A stretch of DNA of 13,392 nt. Source: Candidatus Binatia bacterium (GTDB taxonomy: Bacteria; Desulfobacterota_B; Binatia; UBA9968; JAJDTQ01). The notes under the pieces were generated by a model. That model ran no database searches, was not told where the DNA came from, and was given only the letters and a program-made list of their open reading frames with translations. The stretch is from the NCBI GenBank assembly GCA_022827045.1, contig JAJDTQ010000225.1, positions 1 to 13,392 on the forward strand. Direction: 5' to 3'. Below, piece after piece: positions 6,801 to 13,070 of this stretch (its first letter is position 1; each line of letters begins with the position of its first letter). A program made the translations under genes and the position numbers.

Positions 6801-8641
6801 GCCGCCTCCGAGACCGCGAGGTTCACCGTGAGCGCCGTCGCAGGCGCCGCGCTCAGCGTCACCAGCCAGCGCGCCGCGCCGCCCTCGACCGCCGCCGCAA
6901 CGCCCTCGATCGAAACCTCCGGCACCGGAGAAGGCGCCGTCGTCGCGGCCAGGCAGGTCTCGACCGCCTCCAGCGTATCCGCCGCCCGCACCCATCGCGA
7001 CCAGCCCCTGTCGGCAAACTCTTGCGCCTCCGAAGCCGTCATCGCCGTGCCCGCGCCCCTGCCCGGGTCGAGCGCCGCCAGCACCCGGTTCCAGCGCTCC
7101 ACATGCGCCGCATTGCTCCGGTGCCGGGGATCGTCCCGCCAGCCCTCGACCTCCGCGACGCTCACCGCGTTCGCCGGCAAGTCCGCCGCGCAGCGCGCGA
7201 CCGGCGCCGCCGTCCCGTCGGCCGGCGCCGCGTCGGGGTCGTCGTTGGTCAGCACCATCTTCACTTCGTGCGGCGTCCCCAGCCCGTACTCCGGCCGGGC
7301 GGTCAGCGTCAGCACCACCGTCTCGCCGCTGTCCTCGTGGCGGTCGTCGATGACCGTCACCGGGATGTACACAAAGCTGTTGCCCTCCAGCATCCTCACC
7401 GTGCCCGGCACCGTGTAGTCCACCCCCCGGGTCGCCGTTCCCGACACGCTGTAGTGCAGGTCGAAGGCCGGGCCGTCGACACGCCGCGCCCCCGACAGAA
7501 CCACCGGAATCCGGTAGGTCGCATCGGCCTCCCGCCGCTCCAGCCGCGCCGCCGTCCCGAAGGACGCCGTCAGCGCGACATCGTCCTGCATACGGACCTC
7601 GCAGCTCGCGCCTCCCGGCAGGCTCACCGTCACGATCCCGTCATGCCCGCTCGCCGTGTCCTTCACGGTCGGAAACTCGAAGAGTTCCAGGGTCGAGAGA
7701 TGGTCGAACAACACCTGGCGCGTGAGCGTGCCCGCCACAAAGTCGCGCGTGGAGCCCGCCTGGTCGGCAATCGTCACCGTCACCGTCTCCGGACGCGGCG
7801 CCGGCAGGCGCGCGCGCAGTCCGGCCGCCATCCGGTACACCCATACCTTCACCGTGTCCCCCTCGACGGCCAGACGGCCCGGCCATGCCTGGCAGTCCCA
7901 CTCCGGCGTCGGCGCAGTGTCGGCCGACGTGTCGCGCACCGCGATCCGCGCGCGCCCGGGAGTGCCGACGCCGTAGGCATCGTCGCCAATGATGTTCACG
8001 GTGACATGGCTGTCGAGCTCGGTCGCGGTCGTCGCACTGGTGGCGACGCTGAAGTCCTTCGAGGTCGCGCTCGCCGGAATTGTTTGCGTGGTGAGGCTGG
8101 TCCCCGAATACTGCCCCGTCGGCTCCCCTACATGTATCTGGACAGTCACGGCCGCGGCCGTCTCCCCGGCCGGGCGCTTCACGTGCAGCCGGAAACGCGC
8201 CGTCCCGCCCTCGTCGATCGCCGCATCGCGCGCCTCCACGCTCACGAACGGCTTGGGAGGCGGCAGGCCGTCCTTGATGGTGAAGGTGAGTTCAAAGTTG
8301 TGCGAAAAGTTATTGCTGTAAACGATGACAGAGAAAGTCTCGTCGCTTTCCGTTGCGGTATCGGCAAACACCGTGACCGGGAAGGTGAGCGCCCGGGCTG
8401 TACTGTTCCAGCCTGCGGCATCACCCGGGGCCAAACAGAAATCCGCCGCGCCAGACCGTCTTCCGCAGTTGCTCGACTGCGTGATAGCTGTATCGGATAG
8501 ATTGGCCGTAGCTTCTACCCAGGGAGTGTCATTCCCAAAATTCGCGGGAATGCCCTTGACGGTGATCGTCACTTCCCGACCCGTCTCGTAGAGCACGTTC
8601 GGCGACGCGGTCTGTGCCGCGGCTTCGGATGCGAAACCCAA
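3821..8641 (-). CDS. Giant Calx-beta autotransporter surface protein
   Basis: The frame gives 1606 residues from a TTG at 8641, the only conventional in-frame start. The encoded chain clearly continues upstream into a signal peptide (HFSPRR, then AVLSLLLPVLLALGFA, then SEAAAQ; about 8695-8614), so the real start is upstream or missing. Passenger: beta-sandwich segments at about 15-125, 130-238 and 245-355; a canonical Calx-beta repeat at 360-468 ending LTNDDP; Calx-beta repeats at 573-683, 783-885, 892-1002 and 1010-1132, several with DEPDGSVTATLAAG. Two cysteine-bounded Trp-rich modules sit at 479-565 and 689-772. A linker (AAWLARFGRAVAEQALEG, 1135-1152) leads to a C-terminal beta-barrel (about 1290-1606) ending in the aromatic RTSW typical of outer-membrane proteins. 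Predicted role: type V secreted, calcium-binding-like surface adhesin. Its partner is unknown. Confidence 0.88.
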   Translation of the reverse strand: MGFASEAAAQTASPNVLYETGREVTITVKGIPANFGNDTPWVEATANLSDTAITQSSNCGRRSGAADFCLAPGDAAGWNSTARALTFPVTVFADTATESDETFSVIVYSNNFSHNFELTFTIKDGLPPPKPFVSVEARDAAIDEGGTARFRLHVKRPAGETAAAVTVQIHVGEPTGQYSGTSLTTQTIPASATSKDFSVATSATTATELDSHVTVNIIGDDAYGVGTPGRARIAVRDTSADTAPTPEWDCQAWPGRLAVEGDTVKVWVYRMAAGLRARLPAPRPETVTVTIADQAGSTRDFVAGTLTRQVLFDHLSTLELFEFPTVKDTASGHDGIVTVSLPGGASCEVRMQDDVALTASFGTAARLERREADATYRIPVVLSGARRVDGPAFDLHYSVSGTATRGVDYTVPGTVRMLEGNSFVYIPVTVIDDRHEDSGETVVLTLTARPEYGLGTPHEVKMVLTNDDPDAAPADGTAAPVARCAADLPANAVSVAEVEGWRDDPRHRSNAAHVERWNRVLAALDPGRGAGTAMTASEAQEFADRGWSRWVRAADTLEAVETCLAATTAPSPVPEVSIEGVAAAVEGGAARWLVTLSAAPATALTVNLAVSEAAGSDFVAAGDEGARSVTVAAGHRAAIFTVTTVGDAVDEPDGSVTATLAAGAGYTVSPTANAATVSVADDDAPAALAPVARCAADLPANAVSVAEVEGWRGDRSGTAHVERWNRVLKALDPGRGSGTAMTAAEAQEFADKGWQRWVRTVETLEAIETCLAGTTPPPPLAEPEISIAGGAGVTEGGSATFTLTATPAPSAPLAVDVTVTEAGGYAAAGTHRVTIPTGGTAVLSVATAGDDADEPDGSVTATLAAGAGYTVSATAKAATVSVADDDDPAPAVPEIAIAAGPGVTEGATATFTLTANPAPATPLSVTLAVSEAAGSDFVAAGGEGTRTVTIPANATGATFTVATQGDASDEPDGSVTATLAAGTGYTVSTTAKAATVFVADDDAPAPAAGTPTVSISDAREKEGAYTRMMFTLTLSRALKNGALVYLSTRDTGAGAGHATAGRDYKPRRELLVPIYPGRRSQQVWVYLLDDLHDEGEETFELHITRAEARNARDIEVAIGDGVGVGTIVNDDPMPAAWLARFGRAVAEQALEGISGRLEAARTPGMQGSLGGHAIGADPWSGDRADAAGGDHLLAGYGSGAGQERWRTLTGRELLLGSRFTLSGGKDASGGSIAFWGRAAQATFDGEEGTLSLDGEVITGMLGADYARGRWLVGLALSQSEGEGGYRDSGTGGMPPPGGTEPQSAMAGTVESSLTAAIPYASLRASERLRLWGAAGFGTGDAELKAGDGQTMKADTDWRMAAGGLRGGLLGDPGGGPALAVTSDALWARTGSDRAESDVTRLRLGLEGSYHMELEGGASLTPKLELGARHDGGDAGTGFGMEVGGGVAWAAPALGLSFDIEGRTLVAHEAEGLEDSGFAASLAFDPDPATQRGPSLSLRQDFGGRANGGLDALFANDPLADRTGSGAESRWTAEAAYGFPALGGRFTASPHVGLGLSNTARDYTLGWRLTPEGAGAPDFSFGVSATRREGDREAPEQRVGFEIRTSW
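6329..6577 (-). repeat. Repeated Cys-bounded module, copy 2
   Basis: This encodes residues 689-771 of the autotransporter: an ARCAADLPANAVSVAEVEGW start, HVERWNRVL, MTAAEAQEFADKGWQRWV and ETCLA. It is nearly identical at DNA level to 6948-7207, including a long shared run around the CAADLPANAVSVAEVEGW codons (6511-6570 against 7140-7199). C694 and C770 bound it. Confidence 0.85.
6948..7207 (-). repeat. Repeated Cys-bounded module, copy 1
   Basis: This encodes residues 479-565 and is homologous to 6329-6577. It differs mainly by a few extra residues after the EGW motif (DDPRHRSNAAHVERW against GDRSGTAHVERW). C484 and C563 bound it. The predicted helical, Trp-rich character differs from the Calx-beta sandwiches on either side. 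Confidence 0.85.
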
Positions 8642-8845
8642 GGCCAGCAGAACCGGCAGCAGCAGCGACAGGACTGCACGGCGCGGGGAGAAGTGCGGAC
8701 GGTTGGCGCGTGCGTGAGCGGAACCGTCGGTTCGTCCGCGGGTATCGGAGGGGGAGCCGCGCCCGGCAGCGCGGCGGGAAGTCTCAGGCGGTGAAGACGG
8801 ACGTGCTAGGCGGTGAAGGCGGCGCCGCCATGCGGACGCAGGTAG

Positions 8846-8900
8846 CGGCTCGGCTCGGCTCGGCTCGGCTCGGCTCGGCTCGGCTCGGCTCGGCTCGGCT
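8846..8900. repeat. Pentanucleotide microsatellite (CGGCT)11
   Basis: Eleven perfect tandem copies of CGGCT on the + strand, read as GAGCC-type repeats on the autotransporter coding strand. No frame of the repeat contains a stop on the minus strand; every frame gives the cyclic peptide AEPSR. It lies about 150 bases upstream of the encoded signal peptide. Simple repeats whose unit is not a multiple of three, placed in the 5' part of surface-protein genes, are the classic basis of slippage phase variation (for example CTCTT in Neisseria opa). Confidence 0.95.
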
Positions 8901-8902
8901 CG

Positions 8903-8934
8903 ATTATGGAATGAACCTCACGTCGACTTGTCAA
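8903..8934 (-). promoter_or_regulatory. Possible promoter adjoining the microsatellite
   Basis: On the minus strand a perfect TTGACA (8934-8929) is followed by CATAAT (8908-8903, 5 of 6). The 20-base spacing is longer than usual. If used, transcription would begin inside the pentamer repeat and exclude the ATG at 8991. Confidence 0.25.
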
Positions 8935-8998
8935 CCCCTCGGGCCGGATTTCTTCGCTGCTGCCCGACGTCGTGTTCACGATATTCTCCATCACATGA

Positions 8999-9003
8999 CT
9001 CCT
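8999..9003 (-). promoter_or_regulatory. Shine-Dalgarno AGGAG before the ATG at 8991
   Basis: The minus strand reads GGCAGGAGTCATGTG and then ATG, with 7 bases between AGGAG and the ATG. This is the best ribosome site anywhere upstream of the autotransporter signal peptide, and it supports this ATG over the TTG at 8641 as the ancestral start. Confidence 0.45.
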
Positions 9004-9046
9004 GCCCACTCACTCGAGACTCCGCGCCCGCAACGCGCCTGCACCG

Positions 9047-9085
9047 GAGAGCACCAGAGCATCAAGCATCGCACACGGTGCTCTC
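9047..9085. repeat. Perfect 9-bp inverted repeat GAGAGCACC / GGTGCTCTC
   Basis: The two 9-base arms (9047-9055 and 9077-9085) flank a 21-base loop. On the + strand the second arm runs into TTTT, giving a terminator-like shape. On the minus strand the element lies about 55-95 bases upstream of the ATG at 8991, where it could be an operator. Confidence 0.45.
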
Positions 9086-9576
9086 TTTTGAGTCCTTACA
9101 CCGATACGGCCAAGCTGACAACCCCGAAGACGCGTGAACCCGCACCGCCGCCGACGCCTCGTCCGGCAGAACTCCTGACCCCGGCGCATGCATCCCCGCC
9201 GGCCATCCCGGCGCCCGCATCGACATCAGCGTATCGGACTCCACGCCGGTCGAGCCGCCTGGACCGCACCGCAACATTCTCTGCACTGCCCCGCCCCTCC
9301 CGCTCAAATCGCCACGGAGGCTTTGCCGTCGAGAACCTCCCTGCCATCTTCCCCGACATCATGCCCGTACGCCAGGTCCTCATGGACGGCCTGACGGCCG
9401 TTAGCTACCTTCACACGCTACGCATCCCGATGCAGGGCCGGTCAGAGGGCGCCTCGACTGCCCAGCCGTGCTCCAGGGGCGTCGGGGACGCTATACATGG
9501 GCTTGGGAAACCTAGTACCAGATTGCGACGCTCCCGTGTTCGGGAAAAACACATGCGCGGATATTCAAGGGGTTGG

Positions 9577-9623
9577 GTAGCCTACATTCCGGTTACAGCC
9601 GGGACTCGACCGGCAGGGGCTAC
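9577..9623. repeat. Nested hairpin
   Basis: The outer arms GTAGCC (9577-9582) and GGCTAC (9618-9623) enclose an inner 5-bp stem GCCGG/CCGGC (9598-9602, 9610-9614) with a 7-base loop. It may be a structured RNA or a transfer or replication site. It does not fit a tRNA. Confidence 0.35.
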
Positions 9624-9761
9624 GGTCCTTTCCCAAGGATTCAGCGTTTTCCCAAGGTGCGCATGCGCGCGCAGGGCGATGACCGCGCGGCGCGGCCGGT
9701 TCATGCGACGGGATGGCCCGAAGGCCTTGGCGTTGCGGTTCGGGATGATTTTCGGTGGTAA

Positions 9762-9781
9762 CCGGCCATGGGTTCGGCCGG
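9762..9781 (-). terminator. Hairpin downstream of the relaxase gene
   Basis: CCGGCC and GGCCGG arms with an 8-base loop lie 18 bases past the relaxase stop on the minus strand, followed by TTACCACC with no real T-tract. It is a candidate transcript end, weakly supported. Confidence 0.35.
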
Positions 9782-9799
9782 AAGGGGGAGGGAGAGGCC

Positions 9800-12700
9800 C
9801 TACAAGCCGAGGTCCAGATCGAGCGGCTGCTGTACCGGTTCCTGCGTCTTTTCCTGACCGGATTCGGACTCCGGCCCGCGGCCTTCGCTTCGCTCCTCGG
9901 CAAGTTCCTGATCCAGTTGGCCGGCGTCGGGAGATTCCTGCGCCCGTTCCTCGTCCCGATCCGGCGACATCGCCCCAGTCTCGTGGCCGGTCAGGGCCTC
10001 GCCAATCTCGATCCGTTCGGCTTCTTGTCCGCGATCCAACCCATCGCCAGCCTCCCAGGACCGTTCGCCGTGCGCCTCAAGGGTCAATTCGCCCTGCTTC
10101 CCGGGCTCCGGTACTGACTGTTCCGCGACCGCATCCAGCGCCGCGACCCGCTCGCCCGTGGTCCGCTCCAACTGATCGGCGAGCCGTTTCGGATCGTCCG
10201 TGACGAGTTCCGCATGGTCGCGCGCCCGGCTTACTGCGACATAGAAGGACTTCTGGTTGACCAACTCGCGGTTGCCGGCGGGCATCGCCGCGATGATCCG
10301 GTCCACGGTCCGGCCCTGGTACGAGTGGATCGTGGACGCCCAGGCGCGGTCGAGGTGACGAAGTTGGGGATCGCCTTCCCCGAGTTTCATGGGCGAACCG
10401 TCCTCGAGACGGAAGCCGAAGCCGTCCTTTTCGACCGATTCCACCGCCGCCACCTGTCCGTTGGTGAGCCCGGAGGCGGGATCGTTGCGCGTGAAGCGCA
10501 CCTTGTCGCCACGGCGAAGCTCCAGGCTCTCGCTCCGAAAGAGCTCGACTCCGCCCTTGGCCGCCGCGATACGATTTGGTTTCCAGTCAACGACGTTGCC
10601 CAGATCGTCTTTCAGATGGACGGTTCGGGTGTTGGCATCGACGTGTGCGACCTGGCGGCGGTCGCCTTTTTCCACGCCCAGGGTCTTGTAGCGGCGGTTG
10701 AAGATTACGGTGTCGTCGGCTTCGTAGCTCTCGCTCCGAATCATCTCCGCATGGGTCAGCCCCCGCGGAACGAGCTTCCCGACCCCGCGGGCGGGTCCGG
10801 AGACCGCGCCTTCGGCGATGAGCCGCTCCCGGATCGTCTCGTTGATCCGGTCGCGAAGCGCCCGGGTCGGGGCGATCACCCCGGCCCTCTCGCGCTGTTC
10901 GGGGGACAGGGAGAGCCAGCGTTCCGCGGCTTCGAGGCCGATTCGGTCCGGTTCCGCCTGTACAACCCGGTCCCCGAGCTTGGCGAAGGCGGTCTTCACT
11001 TCGCCCGCGAGACCGGCCCGGACCGCGTCCCTGAGGTCCGTGTCGCGCTGGCGGAGGATCTCGTCCATGACCGCCGTCTCCATGCCCGCGCTCTTCAACT
11101 GGGCGAAGGGCTTGCCGGCCTCCACCCCGTCGAGCTGCTTCTCGTCCCCCATCAGAACGACGCGGGGAAGCCTGAGCGCGGTGGCGATCCTTAGCAGGCC
11201 CCGCATCTGCTCGCTGGAGGCGAGTGAGGACTCGTCCACCACCAGCACCGTCCTGGCCTGCGCCGCGCGCAGGTCCCGAAGACTCCGGGGCGTTGCCCGG
11301 CCCTCGGCCACCCCTGCATGACGGGTGAGGTAGCGCTGCAGGGTCTCGCTCTGGATGCCCGACTCCCGGCCCAGGGTGCGCGCCGCAGAGGCCGAGGGCG
11401 CCAGGCCCTTCACTTGGTAGCCTGCGCTCTCCGCAAGGGACCGGAAGCGATCAAGCATCGTTGTCTTGCCCGTGCCGGCATAGCCCTGTACGCCGACCAC
11501 GCGATCGGTTGAGGAGAGCAGGAGCTTCACCGCCTCCTTCTGACCCTCGTTGAGCCGGCCCCGATGGAGTTTCGCCGTAGCCACCCAGCCGCGCATCAGC
11601 CGCTCGCCAGCATCCTTGCCCGCCCGCATCAGTCCCACGGTCTCCCATTCCCGCGCCACCGCCGCCTCCGTGGCCCAGTGCCTGCCGTGCTCCGGGCCGA
11701 TGGCCCCGTGAAGCTTCCCGTCCCGCTCCAGCACCTCGATCGCACACTCCGCCTCCTGGAGCGTGGCCGAGCCCGGCTCGGCGGATAGCGCCACCGCCAG
11801 AAGATCGGCATGGGAGAACACCGCCTGGCGTTCCGACAGGTGCTCCACCGCCCAGTCCACTGCGCCGGTCACGAAGTACTCCCCGCCTGAGAGCAGCGCC
11901 TCCCGGCTTGCCGGTCCCCAGGTCGAGGTCTCCGGCTCGCGCTCCGCGGCCCGGTCCATGACCGCCCCGGGCGAGAACCCGAGCGATTGCGCCTGGCGCT
12001 CCCAGACACCTCGCAGTGCCTCCTTGTCCACGTCGCGCTTGGCCGCCCGCGTCATCAGCGCCGCACGGTCCGCCATGCGCTTGTTGTCCGAGGGGTCGTC
12101 GAAGCCGCGATCCTTCATGGCCGCCTCGATTTCCGCGCGGCGGGTGGAGAAGGCCTCGATCACCTCGCGCGAAACGCCGGCGATCTCGAAGCGCCCGTCC
12201 GCGTGCGTCCGCTCGATCCCGTATCCCAGCCGCGCGACCCCTTCGGCCAGCTCCGCCCGGTAGATCGCGCTGATCGCCTTCTGCTGGCGGTAGAGGCCGT
12301 CGTTCACCATGGTGCGCCAGCGGTGGTCCGCGCCCTGCACCATGTTGGCTATTACACTGTGAGTGTGGAGTTGGGGGTCGAGGTTGCGGGAGGTGTCATG
12401 CCTGAAGGTCGCCACCACCGTCTTCTGGCCGCCCGCGTGGACCATCGCCCCGGTCTTCCCGTCCTGCATCCGCGTGAGCACCGCGTTCTTCTCGATCCAG
12501 CCGAGGGTGGTCGTCACCGCCCGGTCGTGCGCTTCCACGATGCGTTCGTCGCCGCCCATCAAGGCCATCAGAGAGACCGACTTGGGCGCCGACATGGTCA
12601 CGTCCCGGCCGGGCCGGTGCTCGACCTCGCCGTCCTTGCCGCGCCTGCCCAGGTGCGGGCCGCCCGGCACCTTGCCTTCCAGGATCGCCTGGAAGGTGTC

Positions 12701-12859
12701 GGGGTCGACCGGGCCGGAGAGGCCCAGCGCCTCCGCTCCCTTGCCCGTCCACGCGCTCGCTTCCAGGTGCGCCGGATCATCGCGTGCATAGTAGCCGTCG
12801 CGCTGATAGTAGCTCACGCCCTGCGACGGCGAGGCCACCACGCCGATGGAGGCTACCAT
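9800..12859 (-). CDS. MobF (TrwC/TraA-like) conjugative relaxase-helicase
   Basis: This 1019-residue bifunctional protein would nick oriT, stay covalently bound to the DNA and unwind the transferred strand. The N-terminal relaxase domain (about 1-300) has two tyrosine pairs, Y17-Y18 and Y23-Y24, in GVSYYQRDGYYARDD. It also has the metal-binding histidines H154, H165 and H167 in FRHDTSRNLDPQLHTH. The SF1 helicase (about 430-900) shows Walker A GYAGTGKTT (459-467), Walker B VLVVDESSL (538-546), GDEKQL (571-576), STIHSYQGRT (842-851) and YVAVSRARDHAEL (873-885). The last 100 residues are acidic, Glu/Gln-rich and probably disordered. All key residues are present, so it should be functional. The ATG at 12859 starts the conserved GVVASPSQG N-terminus; the ribosome site is poor (GGGGGGCG). 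No type IV secretion genes are in the window. Confidence 0.95.
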   Translation of the reverse strand: MVASIGVVASPSQGVSYYQRDGYYARDDPAHLEASAWTGKGAEALGLSGPVDPDTFQAILEGKVPGGPHLGRRGKDGEVEHRPGRDVTMSAPKSVSLMALMGGDERIVEAHDRAVTTTLGWIEKNAVLTRMQDGKTGAMVHAGGQKTVVATFRHDTSRNLDPQLHTHSVIANMVQGADHRWRTMVNDGLYRQQKAISAIYRAELAEGVARLGYGIERTHADGRFEIAGVSREVIEAFSTRRAEIEAAMKDRGFDDPSDNKRMADRAALMTRAAKRDVDKEALRGVWERQAQSLGFSPGAVMDRAAEREPETSTWGPASREALLSGGEYFVTGAVDWAVEHLSERQAVFSHADLLAVALSAEPGSATLQEAECAIEVLERDGKLHGAIGPEHGRHWATEAAVAREWETVGLMRAGKDAGERLMRGWVATAKLHRGRLNEGQKEAVKLLLSSTDRVVGVQGYAGTGKTTMLDRFRSLAESAGYQVKGLAPSASAARTLGRESGIQSETLQRYLTRHAGVAEGRATPRSLRDLRAAQARTVLVVDESSLASSEQMRGLLRIATALRLPRVVLMGDEKQLDGVEAGKPFAQLKSAGMETAVMDEILRQRDTDLRDAVRAGLAGEVKTAFAKLGDRVVQAEPDRIGLEAAERWLSLSPEQRERAGVIAPTRALRDRINETIRERLIAEGAVSGPARGVGKLVPRGLTHAEMIRSESYEADDTVIFNRRYKTLGVEKGDRRQVAHVDANTRTVHLKDDLGNVVDWKPNRIAAAKGGVELFRSESLELRRGDKVRFTRNDPASGLTNGQVAAVESVEKDGFGFRLEDGSPMKLGEGDPQLRHLDRAWASTIHSYQGRTVDRIIAAMPAGNRELVNQKSFYVAVSRARDHAELVTDDPKRLADQLERTTGERVAALDAVAEQSVPEPGKQGELTLEAHGERSWEAGDGLDRGQEAERIEIGEALTGHETGAMSPDRDEERAQESPDAGQLDQELAEERSEGRGPESESGQEKTQEPVQQPLDLDLGL

Positions 12860-12864
12860 CCGAT

Positions 12865-12882
12865 GCGCCCCCCGGAGGGCGC
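12865..12882. promoter_or_regulatory. Hairpin overlapping the relaxase leader
   Basis: A 6-bp stem GCGCCC/GGGCGC with a 6-base loop lies 6-23 bases upstream of the relaxase ATG on its strand. The 3' arm and loop contain the G-run that is the only candidate ribosome site. Folding could therefore limit relaxase translation. Confidence 0.35.
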
Positions 12883-12973
12883 CTGTTTGAAGGGTTTGTG
12901 ATGCTCCATGAAGCCCACATAGAGGCTTTCCGGGGCAAGAACAAGGCGTGAACGAGCCGCTTCATGGCCCTGT

Positions 12974-13021
12974 CGCCAAGTGGCGGCGATTGTCTTTTCG
13001 CAGGGGCGGCGACCCTCGCCG
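12974..13021. repeat. Pair of hairpins in the relaxase upstream spacer, possible oriT
   Basis: CGCCA-AG-TGGCG (12974-12985) and a 6-bp stem CGGCGA-CCC-TCGCCG (13007-13021) lie 21 bases apart in a gene-free spacer just upstream of the MobF gene. Relaxase genes often adjoin their oriT, which usually holds inverted repeats next to nic. No nic consensus was recognised. The rest of 12883-13070 shows no other feature. Confidence 0.3.
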
Positions 13022-13070
13022 GAGGCCCGATTTTCCTTGTCCCGCGCCGGTGGAGTTGCTAGATCAAATC

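Larger units (their letters stand above)
8806..8991 (-). other. Candidate leader reading frame running through the microsatellite (OFF phase)
   Basis: An ATG at 8991 follows AGGAG with a 7-base spacer and opens a 61-codon frame starting MENIVNTTSGSSEEIRPEGL. The frame crosses the repeat as AEPSR units and stops 13 residues beyond it at 8806. The distance from this ATG to the in-frame TTG at 8641 is 350 bases, 2 more than a multiple of 3. Losing one pentamer (345) or gaining two (360) would fuse this frame to the signal peptide and autotransporter. Weakness: the fused protein would carry nearly 100 residues before the signal peptide, which is unusual. It is either the N-terminus of a phase-variable gene or a chance frame. 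Confidence 0.35.
9086..9799. other. Non-coding region with clustered short repeats
   Basis: No convincing gene is seen on either strand. Open frames here are Arg/Pro-rich or shadow the relaxase tail, and none has a good ribosome site with family-like sequence. Seen structure: TTTCCCAAGG at 9629-9638 and again at 9648-9657, with the inverted form CTTGGGAAA at 9502-9510; a GTGTT/AACAC hairpin at 9536-9552; and a nested hairpin at 9577-9623. Confidence 0.55.

Noticed and set aside
6482..8500. 672-codon + strand frame
   Set aside because: It is antisense to the Calx-beta repeats with repetitive Arg/His composition mirroring them; a shadow frame.
8846..8900. CRISPR-like or minisatellite array
   Set aside because: It is a continuous 5-base tandem repeat without spacers, so it is a microsatellite and not an array.
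9096..9383. 95-codon minus-strand frame upstream of the autotransporter
   Set aside because: Low-complexity Arg/Gly-rich sequence with no ribosome site or recognisable family.
9598..9614. tRNA T-arm-like hairpin (5-bp stem, 7-base loop)
   Set aside because: The loop lacks the TTC-purine-A pattern on either strand, and no matching acceptor, D or anticodon arms were found nearby.
8614..10203. Long + strand frame of 529 codons across the microsatellite and into the relaxase 3' end
   Set aside because: It overlaps the signal peptide and relaxase antisense, is Arg/Pro/Ser-rich, shows no family motif and has no good ribosome site; treated as a shadow in GC-rich DNA.
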